Shown here: piece by piece, positions 1-7,733 of the stretch
Layout of the letters: every line of letters starts with the position of its first letter
Numbering within the stretch: the first letter of the stretch is position 1
Assembly (NCBI GenBank): GCA_020719045.1
Contig: DYQY01000002.1
Span: forward strand, 135,014 to 147,863
Length of the DNA stretch: 12,850 nucleotides
Source of the DNA: Candidatus Termititenax sp.
GTDB lineage: Bacteria; Margulisbacteria; Riflemargulisbacteria; GWF2-35-9; DYQY01
Direction: 5' to 3'
Made by a program: the position numbers and the translations under genes
The notes under the pieces: generated by a model
What the model was told of the DNA's origin: nothing
Database searches by the model: none
What the model saw: the letters and a program-made list of their open reading frames with translations, nothing else

Positions 1-10
1 TCAAACGTAC

Positions 11-100
11 AATAGTCTAAACGCACCCCCTCGACCCCCCTCGAAGCGTTTAGTTATTGAAACTTAAAAGGAGCATTCCCCCCAATGCTCCTTTTTAATT
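11..100 (+). ncRNA. candidate small RNA 1 with C-rich hairpin loops
   Basis: Two strong inverted repeats lie in tandem. Hairpin H1 pairs CTAAACGC (17-24) with GCGTTTAG (46-53); CAATA (10-14) with TATTG (55-59) can extend it past a small internal loop. Its 21-nt loop (25-45) holds two C-runs, CCCCCTCGA and CCCCCCTCGA. Hairpin H2 pairs 66-77 with 84-95 (12 bp, perfect) around a loop of exactly six C, and is followed on the plus strand by a T-rich stretch, so it could be the RNA's own terminator. No ORF fits here. The plus strand is preferred because C-rich single-stranded loops are the known arrangement in anti-Shine-Dalgarno sRNAs (staphylococcal C-rich sRNAs, rhizobial cuckoo RNAs). A minus-strand transcript with G-rich loops cannot be excluded. 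No promoter is visible; it may lie left of the window. Confidence 0.42.
66..95. terminator. perfect 12-bp hairpin with C6 loop, possible terminator
   Basis: The stem AAAAGGAGCATT / AATGCTCCTTTT encloses six C. On the plus strand it runs into TTTTTAATTTTC, and on the minus strand into TTTTAAG, so the shape is that of an intrinsic terminator, slightly better on the plus strand. Confidence 0.5.
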
Positions 101-169
101 TTCAAAAGAAACAATAATTATCAATATATATTAGATGAAATATATTAGTAAATATTCCGATATATTGTA

Positions 170-304
170 TATATTACGTTATCTAAGCGCCCCTCTTCCC
201 CCCAGCAACGTTTAGATAACGTAGTCTTAGAAGGGATGTCTCCCCCAGGACATCCCTTCATTAACAATAAAACAATAAAAAAGGCCTGCGTTTGCAGGCC
301 TTTT
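170..304 (+). ncRNA. candidate small RNA 2, paralogous C-rich-loop hairpins
   Basis: Hairpin H3 pairs ACGTTATCTAA (176-186) with TTAGATAACGT (212-222). The stem continues through a G-T wobble and two G-C pairs to 189/209. Its loop (190-208) contains CCCC and CCCCCC runs. Hairpin H4 pairs 230-240 with 249-259 (11 bp, perfect) around the loop TCCCCCAG. The bidirectional terminator at 279-304 would end a plus-strand transcript. H3 resembles H1 both in stem (TCTAARCGC ... CGTTTAG) and in having two C-runs in its loop, and each is followed by a shorter hairpin with a C5-C6 loop. The two units therefore look like tandem paralogues. The region before H3 (121-175) is very AT-rich with TATATT hexamers but no clear -35 box. 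The transcript ends are guesses. Confidence 0.42.
279..304. terminator. bidirectional intrinsic terminator after the glycogen operon
   Basis: The 11-bp stem AAAAGGCCTGC (279-289) / GCAGGCCTTTT (294-304) has the loop GTTT. On the minus strand the stem is followed by six U and further U-rich sequence, 26 bp past the glgA stop. On the plus strand it is followed by TTTTATTTTA, so it can also end a transcript coming from the hairpin region at its left. Confidence 0.85.
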
Positions 305-330
305 ATTTTATCAAAACAGTTTAAACTACA

Positions 331-1797
331 TTAAACTGGATTAATCATTGATTCAAATAGCTCAATATAACTCTTTGCTGAAGCCTTCCAAGAAAAATCA
401 CAATTCATAGCATTGTGTCGTATCTTTTGCCATGCCATCTCATCATGATAAACCATTAATGAATCTCTAAGTGATTGCAGTAACTCATCACTATTATATC
501 CAGCAAAAACAAAACCATTACCTTTGTCATGCTCAAAGTCTTTAGCTAAATCAAAGTCTATAATCGTGTCAGCTAAACCTCCTGTTTCTCTTACAACTGG
601 AATCGTTCCATATTTCAAACTAATAAGTTGTCCTAATCCACAAGGCTCAAACCTTGATGGCATAATAAAAAAGTCAGATCCAGCATAAATAAGCTGAGCT
701 AACTTTGCATCATACTTAAGTATTACTTTGAATTTATTAGGATACTTTTCTTCTAATTCTTTTAATGACTTATGATAAATTTGATCACCTGTTCCAAGGA
801 TAACTATCTGAACATTGTGCTGTAAAAATGTTTCAAATATCTCAGATAAAATATCAAACCCTTTTTGCTCAGCTAATCTAGAAACAATCCCATACACAGG
901 AGTATCTTTTTTAAACTTCAAACCTACTTCATCTAATAAGGCTCTTTTATTTTCTGCTTTACCTTGTATCGTATCCCATGAGTACTTAACTGGGATTAAT
1001 TTGTCTTTATCAGGAGAAAAAACAGAATAATCTACGCCATTAATAATACCAGTCAAATCATCTTTTCTATTGATAAGCACACCCTGAAGTCCGCAACCAT
1101 ACTCATCTGTCTGGATCTCTTTGCTATATCTTTCACTTACTGTACTAATCTTATCAGCAAAGCAAAGTGCTGCTTTCATAAAATTAACTTTACCCCAAAA
1201 CTCCATCTTATCAACAGAAAAATAATCCCAACTAAGACTAGTTTTATCCATAATTTGTTTATCAAAAACTCCCTGATAAGCTAGATTATGAATAGTATAC
1301 AAGGACTTTATACCTTGGAAAAAATGATCAAGCTTAGCGTATTCTTTTAAGTAAACTGGTATTAAACCTGTTTGCCAATCATGGCAATGAATAACATCAG
1401 GTTTCCAATTCAACCTTTTAGCTAAAAGCAAGGCTGCTCGTGAAAAATAAATAAACCTTTCATCATTATCAGGATAATCGCCACTAGCATCTCCATAAAG
1501 ACCATCTCTATTATAAAACTGATCATTTTCAATAAAATAAATTGGTGTCTTAGAACCAGGGATACAAGCACTATAAGCCGCTCCGCTTATTGTTACTTTC
1601 CCAAGATGTACTTCAAGATTAGAAACCTCTAAAGTAGCGCCATAAGCTTCTTTGTTAATATTCTTATACCTTGGCATAACTACTATGACTTCGTGCCCTA
1701 ACTTAGTTAATTCTTTAGGTAAAGCACCTGCTACATCTGCTAACCCTCCTGTTTTTGCAAAAGGTACGACTTCTGAAGCAACAAACAATATTTTCAT
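331..1797 (-). CDS. glgA: glycogen synthase (ADP-glucose type, GT5)
   Basis: This 488-residue protein is full length for bacterial/plant-type starch synthase, which transfers glucose from ADP-glucose to the growing alpha-1,4-glucan chain. The N-terminal KTGGLADVAGALP (residues 15-27) is the GT5 nucleotide-sugar signature with Lys15. HCHDWQTG (137-144) carries the catalytic His139, and TIHNLAYQG (168-176) is typical. In the C-terminal GT-B domain, VSRLAEQKG (305-313) supplies Arg307 and Lys312, and EPCGLGQL (384-391) supplies the conserved Glu384. The ATG at 1797 is preceded by a very G-rich ribosome binding site, GAGGGGGG (1803-1810), 5 nt away. It is the last gene of the glycogen operon, 28 nt after the branching-enzyme stop, and is followed by a strong terminator. 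Its RBS is complementary over 9 nt to the loop of hairpin H1 at the left edge, so post-transcriptional control is conceivable. Confidence 0.96.
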   Translation of the reverse strand: MKILFVASEVVPFAKTGGLADVAGALPKELTKLGHEVIVVMPRYKNINKEAYGATLEVSNLEVHLGKVTISGAAYSACIPGSKTPIYFIENDQFYNRDGLYGDASGDYPDNDERFIYFSRAALLLAKRLNWKPDVIHCHDWQTGLIPVYLKEYAKLDHFFQGIKSLYTIHNLAYQGVFDKQIMDKTSLSWDYFSVDKMEFWGKVNFMKAALCFADKISTVSERYSKEIQTDEYGCGLQGVLINRKDDLTGIINGVDYSVFSPDKDKLIPVKYSWDTIQGKAENKRALLDEVGLKFKKDTPVYGIVSRLAEQKGFDILSEIFETFLQHNVQIVILGTGDQIYHKSLKELEEKYPNKFKVILKYDAKLAQLIYAGSDFFIMPSRFEPCGLGQLISLKYGTIPVVRETGGLADTIIDFDLAKDFEHDKGNGFVFAGYNSDELLQSLRDSLMVYHDEMAWQKIRHNAMNCDFSWKASAKSYIELFESMINPV

Positions 1798-1825
1798 AAT
1801 AACCCCCCTCTACACTATGTATAAA

Positions 1826-3427
1826 TTATCTTGTCAAATCAGCTGTCTGATAAACAGTATAATCAATATTTGGAAAAATATTATCCTTAAACTCCAAATC
1901 TGCTAAATAGCCTGTATCAATACAATTCCCCAAAATCATATCGTACAAATTATTAAATCTTGTAACATGGCTCTTGGTTCTTCTATTTGCATATTCAACC
2001 ATTGTGCCGGTCTTCATAATAAATGCCCAATCTGAACTCTGAGCAAGCAATACTTCCCTTGCTGCTTGATTAAGAGCCCTTCTTAAAACATCGTCTGCAT
2101 AAGTAAACTTATTTGCTAACTCAACCATTCTGTCAGCTACCTTATGCAAATGTGGATATACCCAATCATTACTACCTTCTAACCAAACCTCGTTATAACC
2201 CTTATTTCCCCAACTAGACATAGATGGCGTAACTACCTGATTCGTTGGATTATCCTGCAGATATTCATACGGATTAACCAGCCTAACTGTATCTTGGTCA
2301 TAATACGCCTTACGAATAAGATTCTCTAAAAACTTAGGCCCTTCAAACCACCAATGGCCATATAATTCTGCATCATATGGAGAAATAATCAGAGGCTTTT
2401 TGCCACCCATTACATCATATAAATACTCAACTTGTTTTTCTCTGTTGAAAAGAAAATTACTTGCATGTTCGGCAGCTGCTGCGTCTGCTTCAAAATGATT
2501 ATAAGGTTGTTTATTATCTGTCTTGCCAGTAATCTTATAATACTTAATACCAGTATGTTTTCTAATGCCATCTGGATGGATGTAACCCTTAATGTATTCC
2601 ATATCTAAGTCAAAACCAATATCTCTATAGAAATCTCTATACCTTTGGTCTCCAGGATAACCTTCTTCAGCACTCCATACTGACTTAGAAGACTCCATAT
2701 CACGTCCAAAAGCAGCTACTCCGCTTCTTGTATACACTGGAGCAAAAACTCCATATTTAGGCCTTGGATTGCCGTGCAGAATACCATGAGTATCTACAAA
2801 GAAGAAACTTATTCCAGCTTTCTTTAACTCTTCTTCATCACCTGGGTTATAGCCACATTCTGCTAGCCAAATTCCTCTTGGTCCTCTACCAAAATGTCTT
2901 TTATAATCCTCAGCTGCAACTTTAACTTGAGCATGAACAGCTTCACGGTTGTTTTCCATTAAAGGTAAAAATCCATGAGTCGCTGTACAAGTAATTACTT
3001 CTAGCTTGCCTAAATCTTGAAAATATTTAAAACCATTTACTAAATTTTTGTTATATTTTTCTGCAAATACATAACGGCTATTCATGAATACACCTTTATA
3101 CATTTTTGCAGTTTCATGAAACTGAGGAAGATATTTTGTTCTCTCAATTTCCTTGTCACTTAACTCGATTAATTGCTCAATATGATGAATATACTTATTC
3201 TGAAGCACACTATCAGCAAACATACCTGCAAGAGGAGGAGTTACTGACATAGTAAGCCTAAAATCTACACCATCATTAACTAACCTATCCATCATATTTA
3301 ATAATGGAATGTATGTTTCTGTAATAGCCTCGAAAAACCAATCTTCCTCTAAAAATGAAGCATACTCTGGGTGCCTAACGTATGGCAAATGAGCATGCAG
3401 TATTAGTGCTAAATATCCTTTTTCCAT
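1826..3427 (-). CDS. GH57 1,4-alpha-glucan branching enzyme (DUF1957 type)
   Basis: The 533-residue protein has the GH57 barrel followed by the helical DUF1957 C-terminal domain, as in the Thermus thermophilus branching enzyme TTHA1902. It should cut alpha-1,4 chains and rejoin them as alpha-1,6 branches. Visible landmarks are HAHLPYVRHPEY (11-22), the nucleophile region WLAECGYNPG with Glu190, the acid/base region SPYDAELYGHWWFEG with Asp352, and the C-terminal SSDWAFIMKTGT (464-475). Both catalytic residues sit where the family has them. The gene starts 7 nt after the stop of the DUF4912 gene, with AAAGGA overlapping that stop, so translational coupling is likely. GlgA follows directly, making a synthase plus branching-enzyme pair. 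A GH57 amylase is the alternative, but the DUF1957 tail and the glgA neighbour favour branching. Confidence 0.9.
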   Translation of the reverse strand: MEKGYLALILHAHLPYVRHPEYASFLEEDWFFEAITETYIPLLNMMDRLVNDGVDFRLTMSVTPPLAGMFADSVLQNKYIHHIEQLIELSDKEIERTKYLPQFHETAKMYKGVFMNSRYVFAEKYNKNLVNGFKYFQDLGKLEVITCTATHGFLPLMENNREAVHAQVKVAAEDYKRHFGRGPRGIWLAECGYNPGDEEELKKAGISFFFVDTHGILHGNPRPKYGVFAPVYTRSGVAAFGRDMESSKSVWSAEEGYPGDQRYRDFYRDIGFDLDMEYIKGYIHPDGIRKHTGIKYYKITGKTDNKQPYNHFEADAAAAEHASNFLFNREKQVEYLYDVMGGKKPLIISPYDAELYGHWWFEGPKFLENLIRKAYYDQDTVRLVNPYEYLQDNPTNQVVTPSMSSWGNKGYNEVWLEGSNDWVYPHLHKVADRMVELANKFTYADDVLRRALNQAAREVLLAQSSDWAFIMKTGTMVEYANRRTKSHVTRFNNLYDMILGNCIDTGYLADLEFKDNIFPNIDYTVYQTADLTR

Positions 3428-3434
3428 AATAAAA

Positions 3435-4658
3435 TTATCCTTTCGTCCTGACTTTTTCCTGTTCCATGAATCGGATTACTTTTGGCGTAACCTCCTCTAC
3501 CATGTCTCCACATTTAGAGACGGCACGCACCTGAAAAGGATATTCTCCATTTGGAAGAGCCATATGCAATCTAAATCTTCCTTCTTTATCTAATTTCACA
3601 TTCTCGCCATTAATAGTAAGCTCTTTAGCATCTGCTTTGGTTTGACCATAAACAATAAGCTCAGTATCTACCCATAGCCAAAAATCCTTCTGTTTTTTCA
3701 CGAGTGACTGTGAAGATAATGAAGAAGAAGATAATGAATCTGAACTTAAACTTACTGTTGGCACCTTAAACTCGTATGGTTTTTCAACTCTTTCAGTAAT
3801 AAAGGCAGAATTTAATTGATATCTCTTCATGTCATATCCGCCAGAAAGTCTATACAACTCACTATAGATATTCTTATTGTTATTAAAATCAATCATCATC
3901 CATTCTTCATCATAGAAATCGCTAACAGAATCCCTAGGTGTTTCAATAATATTCGATCTAACAATACGAATATACTTACCACTACCATGAATCTTCATAC
4001 CTATTTCAGCACAATAACTTCTATTTGCAGTTACTGAAAAATACCAATTCCTTGAATATCCAACATTAAGCTCTTGCTCACTCCAAGCATTAACACCGTT
4101 AAAGTCAATATCCGTTACATCAAATAGTTTTAATACTAAATCAAAACCACTTCCTTCATATCCTGATTCTTTTAACAATCTTTGCTGCGTTCCTTGTGTT
4201 GTTTCCCAATAAACATGAATATGTGTTGGATCTACAACCATTGCAATTACTTTATCATCACCATAAGCAAATGGAACGTGAACTGAATCATTTAATGTAT
4301 CAAACTTGTTGTATCCATATTCAACTGGTTTTTCTACTACTGTTTCAGCAACAACTTCCTTTTCATCAACTTCTAAAGCAAGCTTTTGTTTAGGTTCTGC
4401 TTTAGTATATTTGGAAGCATGAACAGCCTCCCTATCTTTTGCGGAATCTATATCTAACTGACGATTTTTCTCTTGTTCATCTAGAATAACCTCTTTTTGA
4501 GGGTCAAAATCTTTTTTCTTTATTGCTATTTCAGCAAGGATAGATTCAACCAACAGTGGCTTAGCCATCCTCGTTCTATATTTAACATCCAACTCGGTTG
4601 CTATGTCTAACAACTCGAATTTAGTTAATTTATTTAATTGGTCCTCTTCATATATCAT
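3435..4658 (-). CDS. DUF4912 domain protein with N-terminal Rho_N/SAP-like segment
   Basis: The start ATG at 4658 was chosen over an upstream in-frame start (4712) because AAAGGGG lies 6 nt before it and the longer form would overlap the preceding gene. The 407-residue product has four parts. Residues 1-45 resemble the small helical Rho N-terminal/SAP-type fold (LTKFELLDIATELDV). Residues 46-125 are a charged linker. Residues 126-260 match DUF4912, with the typical hydrophobic strand ending HIHVYWE (146-152). A serine-rich linker (302-319) then leads to a beta-rich C-terminal domain (325-395) that looks like an immunoglobulin-like or carbohydrate-binding fold. There is no signal peptide, so it is cytoplasmic. 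DUF4912 has no established biochemical role. Its place between a glycogen-binding protein and the branching enzyme suggests a scaffold or regulator of glycogen synthesis, which is inference. Confidence 0.82.
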   Translation of the reverse strand: MIYEEDQLNKLTKFELLDIATELDVKYRTRMAKPLLVESILAEIAIKKKDFDPQKEVILDEQEKNRQLDIDSAKDREAVHASKYTKAEPKQKLALEVDEKEVVAETVVEKPVEYGYNKFDTLNDSVHVPFAYGDDKVIAMVVDPTHIHVYWETTQGTQQRLLKESGYEGSGFDLVLKLFDVTDIDFNGVNAWSEQELNVGYSRNWYFSVTANRSYCAEIGMKIHGSGKYIRIVRSNIIETPRDSVSDFYDEEWMMIDFNNNKNIYSELYRLSGGYDMKRYQLNSAFITERVEKPYEFKVPTVSLSSDSLSSSSLSSQSLVKKQKDFWLWVDTELIVYGQTKADAKELTINGENVKLDKEGRFRLHMALPNGEYPFQVRAVSKCGDMVEEVTPKVIRFMEQEKVRTKG

Positions 4659-4674
4659 TTTAAACCCCTTTCGG

Positions 4675-4968
4675 TTATACAACCTTGACGCTATTAATAC
4701 CGCCAACCCCATTTTCTACAAATCTTTCAGCACCTGGATCATTTACCCATTCACCATCGACGATGAATTTATATTGATGCTCTCCTTCTACAAGAATAAC
4801 TCTTGTTAGCCACTCACCTTTTTCATTAATTTTCATTTTTTTCTTAATTGGATTCCATTTATTAAATGTACCAACCAAATATACTTCATTAGCTTGAGGT
4901 GCATAAAATTTAAATTGAATTTTTCTTTTTTCGTCTTCCTTCTGAACTTTAACTGGTTTCTTTTTCAT
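4675..4968 (-). CDS. stand-alone CBM48/AMPK-type glycogen-binding protein
   Basis: This small protein (97 residues) is essentially one glycogen-binding domain after a basic N-terminal tail. FKFYAPQANEVYLVGTFNKW (19-38) and YKFIVDGEWVNDP (66-78) are the classic halves of the CBM48/AMPK-beta module, including the aromatic residues that stack on glucose. It has no catalytic domain. The ATG at 4968 is preceded by the purine-rich AAGGTAGGTGAGG and is preferred to an in-frame GTG at 4977. It is the first gene of the glycogen operon, with a promoter about 27 nt upstream and the DUF4912 gene 16 nt downstream. It may tether the operon's enzymes or the DUF4912 protein to glycogen granules (inference). 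Confidence 0.88.
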   Translation of the reverse strand: MKKKPVKVQKEDEKRKIQFKFYAPQANEVYLVGTFNKWNPIKKKMKINEKGEWLTRVILVEGEHQYKFIVDGEWVNDPGAERFVENGVGGINSVKVV

Positions 4969-4994
4969 GTTCCTCACCTACCTTCGTATAGCAG

Positions 4995-5023
4995 ATTATA
5001 CATCCGCAGATACGCCTATACAA
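4995..5023 (-). promoter_or_regulatory. sigma70-type promoter of the glycogen operon
   Basis: On the minus strand TTGTAT (5018-5023) and a perfect TATAAT (4995-5000) are separated by 17 bp. The predicted transcript begins about 7 nt downstream, leaving a short leader that contains the purine-rich RBS of the CBM48 gene. Unlike the three leaderless promoters to the right, this one leaves room for a Shine-Dalgarno sequence. Confidence 0.7.
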
Positions 5024-5199
5024 TATAATTTGGCTTCTTTACGTCCAATATATATGCTGTTTTACCGTTTTGTGTCCACTTTATGTCCCCAAACAATAAT
5101 TAACAAAAAAAGGGATTATTGAGGTATACAAATTCAACCACATAAAAACCTCTAAAAACGGTATAGAATCTAGGTTGAGATGACTTAAATTAAATACTT

Positions 5200-6987
5200 C
5201 TAGCTAACTGAGCTGGTTTTTAATTTAACACCTAATTCTTTTAGTTGCTCTTGAGAAACTTCACCAGGAGCATCAGATAAAGGACAACCTGCACTTTGAG
5301 TTTTAGGAAAAGCTATAACATCTCTAATTGAAGCTGAGTCAGTCATTAACATGATTAGTCTATCTAACCCTATTGCTAAACCACCATGAGGAGGAGCACC
5401 ATATTCTAAAGCACTTAACAAAAAACCAAACTTCTCTTCAGCTTCCTTTGGTCCAATTCCAAGTAGTTCTAGTATCTTTGACTGCATCTCTGTTTGATGA
5501 ATACGAATAGAACCTCCACCAAGCTCACATCCATTAAGTACAATATCATAACCAATAGAATACAAGGATAAAGGATCCTCATCTAATTCTGAAACATCCT
5601 TAATATTAGGCTTCGTAAATGGATGATGTAATGCTTTTAGCCTTCCCTCTGACTTCTCAAACATTGGAAAATCAGTAACCCAAACAAAAGCATATTTTTG
5701 CTTTGGCGTTATCTTTAGCAAATCTGCAATTTCTAGTCTTAGTCTCCCAAGAACATCATTAGCCACAGCAACTGAATCAGCAATAAACACTAAAACATCT
5801 CCTGGCTTTGCATCAAATCTTTCCATTGTTTGTCTTAGTTGGTCTTCATTAAAAAACTTTGTTATAGGTGATGTATATTCATATTTACGAATATCAGCTG
5901 GCGATTCTGGTCTGACTGTTATATAAGCCATACCCTTTGCTCCATGCTTCTGAGAAAAAGCTATCAAGTCATCCATGTTCTTCCTACTCAAGGAATGTCC
6001 ATTTTTCACATTTAAGCCCTTAACCATACCTCCACTATTAGCAATCTGGTTAAAAACCTTTAATTCAACGTTTTTACAAATATCTGTTATATCTACAAGC
6101 TTTAAATCAAAACGCATATCTGGTTTATCGCTGCCATAATAATTCATAGCATCGTCATAGGTAATTCTACTTATTGGCAAAGAAACATCTTCTCCAATAA
6201 CCTTAAAAGCTTCTTTGATAACACCTTCAGTTAAGGCAATAACATCGTCTTGTTCAACAAAGCTCATCTCTAAGTCTATCTGCGTAAATTCAGGTTGACG
6301 GTCTGCCCTTAAGTCCTCGTCTCTAAAGCATTTAGCAACTTGATAGTATTTCTCAAAGCCACTTACCATCAATAATTGCTTAAATAGTTGAGGTGATTGT
6401 GGAAGTGCAAAAAACTTACCAACATTAACTCTGCTTGGAACAAGATAGTCCCTAGCTCCTTCTGGTGTGCTCTTGTTAAGTATTGGAGTTTCTACTTCAT
6501 AGAAACCTTCTTTATTTAAATGGTTACGAATTGCAGCAGTAACATTATGTCTAATTTTGAAATTATTTAGAGATTTCTCTTTTCTTAAATCCAAATATCT
6601 ATATTTTAGTTTAAGTGTTTCATCAACTTGCTCATCATCAGCAACACTAAACACTGGAGTTTTACTAGTATTTAGAATATCTACAATAGTACATTCAACT
6701 TCTACTTCACCAGTCGGCATGTTTGGGTTAACAGTTGATTCAGAACGAGCAATAACTTGTCCTTTAACAGCTAGAACATATTCACTACGAATACTCTCTG
6801 CTAATTGATGTGACATCCCTGCTTTTGAAGAATCAAATGTTATCTGAATAACACCTGTTCTGTCTCTAAGGTCAATAAATATTACCCCACCATGGTCTCT
6901 TCTTCGATTGACCCATCCGTTAAGGATAACTTCCTTACCAATATCTGACCTTCTAATATCACCACAATTGATTGTTCTTTTAAGCAT
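5200..6987 (-). CDS. aspS: aspartyl-tRNA synthetase, bacterial type
   Basis: This complete class II synthetase (595 residues) charges tRNA with aspartate. The N-terminal OB fold contains [19 protein letters not shown] (24-42). Motif 1 lies around YEVETPIL (163-170), motif 2 is [19 protein letters not shown] (220-238), the bacterial GAD insertion lies roughly at 290-420, and motif 3 ends in GLDR (540-543). Residue 32 is His in the DHGG sequence, where E. coli's discriminating enzyme has Leu (DLGS), and the later loop reads SESTVNPN. Both resemble non-discriminating AspRS enzymes that also make Asp-tRNA(Asn) for GatCAB; this is inferred from similarity. No Shine-Dalgarno is visible. TATAAT lies 7 nt before the ATG, predicting a leaderless mRNA. 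No convincing terminator follows the gene. Confidence 0.97.
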   Translation of the reverse strand: MLKRTINCGDIRRSDIGKEVILNGWVNRRRDHGGVIFIDLRDRTGVIQITFDSSKAGMSHQLAESIRSEYVLAVKGQVIARSESTVNPNMPTGEVEVECTIVDILNTSKTPVFSVADDEQVDETLKLKYRYLDLRKEKSLNNFKIRHNVTAAIRNHLNKEGFYEVETPILNKSTPEGARDYLVPSRVNVGKFFALPQSPQLFKQLLMVSGFEKYYQVAKCFRDEDLRADRQPEFTQIDLEMSFVEQDDVIALTEGVIKEAFKVIGEDVSLPISRITYDDAMNYYGSDKPDMRFDLKLVDITDICKNVELKVFNQIANSGGMVKGLNVKNGHSLSRKNMDDLIAFSQKHGAKGMAYITVRPESPADIRKYEYTSPITKFFNEDQLRQTMERFDAKPGDVLVFIADSVAVANDVLGRLRLEIADLLKITPKQKYAFVWVTDFPMFEKSEGRLKALHHPFTKPNIKDVSELDEDPLSLYSIGYDIVLNGCELGGGSIRIHQTEMQSKILELLGIGPKEAEEKFGFLLSALEYGAPPHGGLAIGLDRLIMLMTDSASIRDVIAFPKTQSAGCPLSDAPGEVSQEQLKELGVKLKTSSVS

Positions 6988-6994
6988 GGAAAGT

Positions 6995-7000
6995 ATTATA
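6995..7000 (-). promoter_or_regulatory. -10 box of aspS, predicted leaderless start
   Basis: A perfect TATAAT on the minus strand ends 7 nt before the aspS ATG (6985-6987). Transcription would start at or next to the A of ATG, since the bases between are mostly pyrimidines. There is no consensus -35; the upstream 27 bp (7001-7027) are an unbroken pyrimidine tract on this strand built from CTTTTCCC-like units. Confidence 0.6.
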
Positions 7001-7035
7001 AAGGGAAAAGAGAAAAGGGAAAAGGGGAATGTTTT

Positions 7036-7686
7036 CTAAATACTTAATATTGGATCTTCTATGCCAGCTTCCATAAACCCCTTAGCTCTCAACTTACAAG
7101 CTGGGCACTCACCACAAGGTGGGCGTTGTCCTTTATAACAAGTGTGAGTGTATTTCATTACATCTAAAGCCCCATATTCTTTTGCCATAAGAACTGTCTC
7201 TTTCTTGTCTTTATCTATAAGCGGAGTATGTATTATAAATTCAAAGTCCATCCCCAAAGAAATTGTCTTCTCTAAAGACTTAATCGTCTCCCTACGACAA
7301 TCAGGATATCCACTGTAATCAACCTGCGACACTCCTAATATAAGGTCTTTGATACCTTTTCCATAAGCATACCCTGCTGCTAAAGTGACAAATATCAAAT
7401 TTCTACCGGGAACAAAGGTTGTAGGTAATCCAGTAAGTTTATTAATAACAATCTCTTTATCCTGAATCATAGCGTTATCTGCTAACTGCTCCAAAGCTGT
7501 AATCTTAACTAACTTGTTTGGCACACCGGCAATTTCAGCGACTTTCTTGGCTGACTCAATCTCGATTTTATGACGCTGACCGTAATCAAAAGTAATGGTT
7601 TCCACTTCATCAAACTGCTTCTTAGCCCAAAACAAGGCAGTGGTTGAATCCTGTCCACCAGAAAGTATCACAAGTGCTTTAGTCAT
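7036..7686 (-). CDS. queC: 7-cyano-7-deazaguanine synthase (queuosine biosynthesis)
   Basis: QueC uses ATP and ammonia to convert 7-carboxy-7-deazaguanine to preQ0, the precursor of queuosine in tRNA. The 216-residue length is normal. The ATP-pyrophosphatase loop is SGGQDSTT (9-16), followed by FDYGQRH (33-39) and VPGRNL (92-97), all typical. The zinc site near the C-terminus is complete: Cys183, Cys191, Cys194 and Cys197. No other queuosine gene is in the window, so the partners must be elsewhere. No Shine-Dalgarno sequence is seen. TATAAT lies exactly 7 nt before the ATG, as for the neighbouring aspS, so this mRNA is also predicted to be leaderless. The gap to aspS is 48 bp and contains the aspS -10 box. 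Confidence 0.96.
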   Translation of the reverse strand: MTKALVILSGGQDSTTALFWAKKQFDEVETITFDYGQRHKIEIESAKKVAEIAGVPNKLVKITALEQLADNAMIQDKEIVINKLTGLPTTFVPGRNLIFVTLAAGYAYGKGIKDLILGVSQVDYSGYPDCRRETIKSLEKTISLGMDFEFIIHTPLIDKDKKETVLMAKEYGALDVMKYTHTCYKGQRPPCGECPACKLRAKGFMEAGIEDPILSI

Positions 7687-7693
7687 GTGGTTT

Positions 7694-7699
7694 ATTATA
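7694..7699 (-). promoter_or_regulatory. -10 box of queC, predicted leaderless start
   Basis: TATAAT on the minus strand is followed by AAACCAC and then the queC ATG (7684-7686), a 7-nt gap. The local context CTTTATAATA matches the one before aspS exactly. No good -35 is seen; a TTTAAT lies 17 bp upstream inside the 14-bp tandem repeat. Confidence 0.58.
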
Positions 7700-7700
7700 A

Positions 7701-7733
7701 AGATTAAAGACGAAAGATTAAAGACGAAAGATA
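7701..7733. repeat. 14-bp tandem repeat upstream of queC
   Basis: The unit AGATTAAAGACGAA occurs at 7701-7714 and 7715-7728, with a partial third copy to 7733. It abuts the queC -10 box. Both strands can be read as short open frames, but these encode only repetitive peptide and are not genes. Confidence 0.8.

Noticed and set aside
17-259. Hairpins as integron attC recombination sites
   Set aside because: The stem ends do not give the paired RYYYAAC / GTTRRRY core boxes, there are no extrahelical bases of the attC kind, and there are no gene cassettes between them.
5071-5090. Insertion-sequence terminus (TGTGTCCACTTTATGTCCCC resembles some IS end repeats)
   Set aside because: Only one copy is present, with no inverted partner, no target duplication and no transposase fragment nearby.
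5063-5163. Inverted pair TACCGTTTT / AAAACGGTA between aspS and the glycogen promoter
   Set aside because: Nine bp separated by about 83 bp in AT-rich DNA is too weak to call an operator or terminator.
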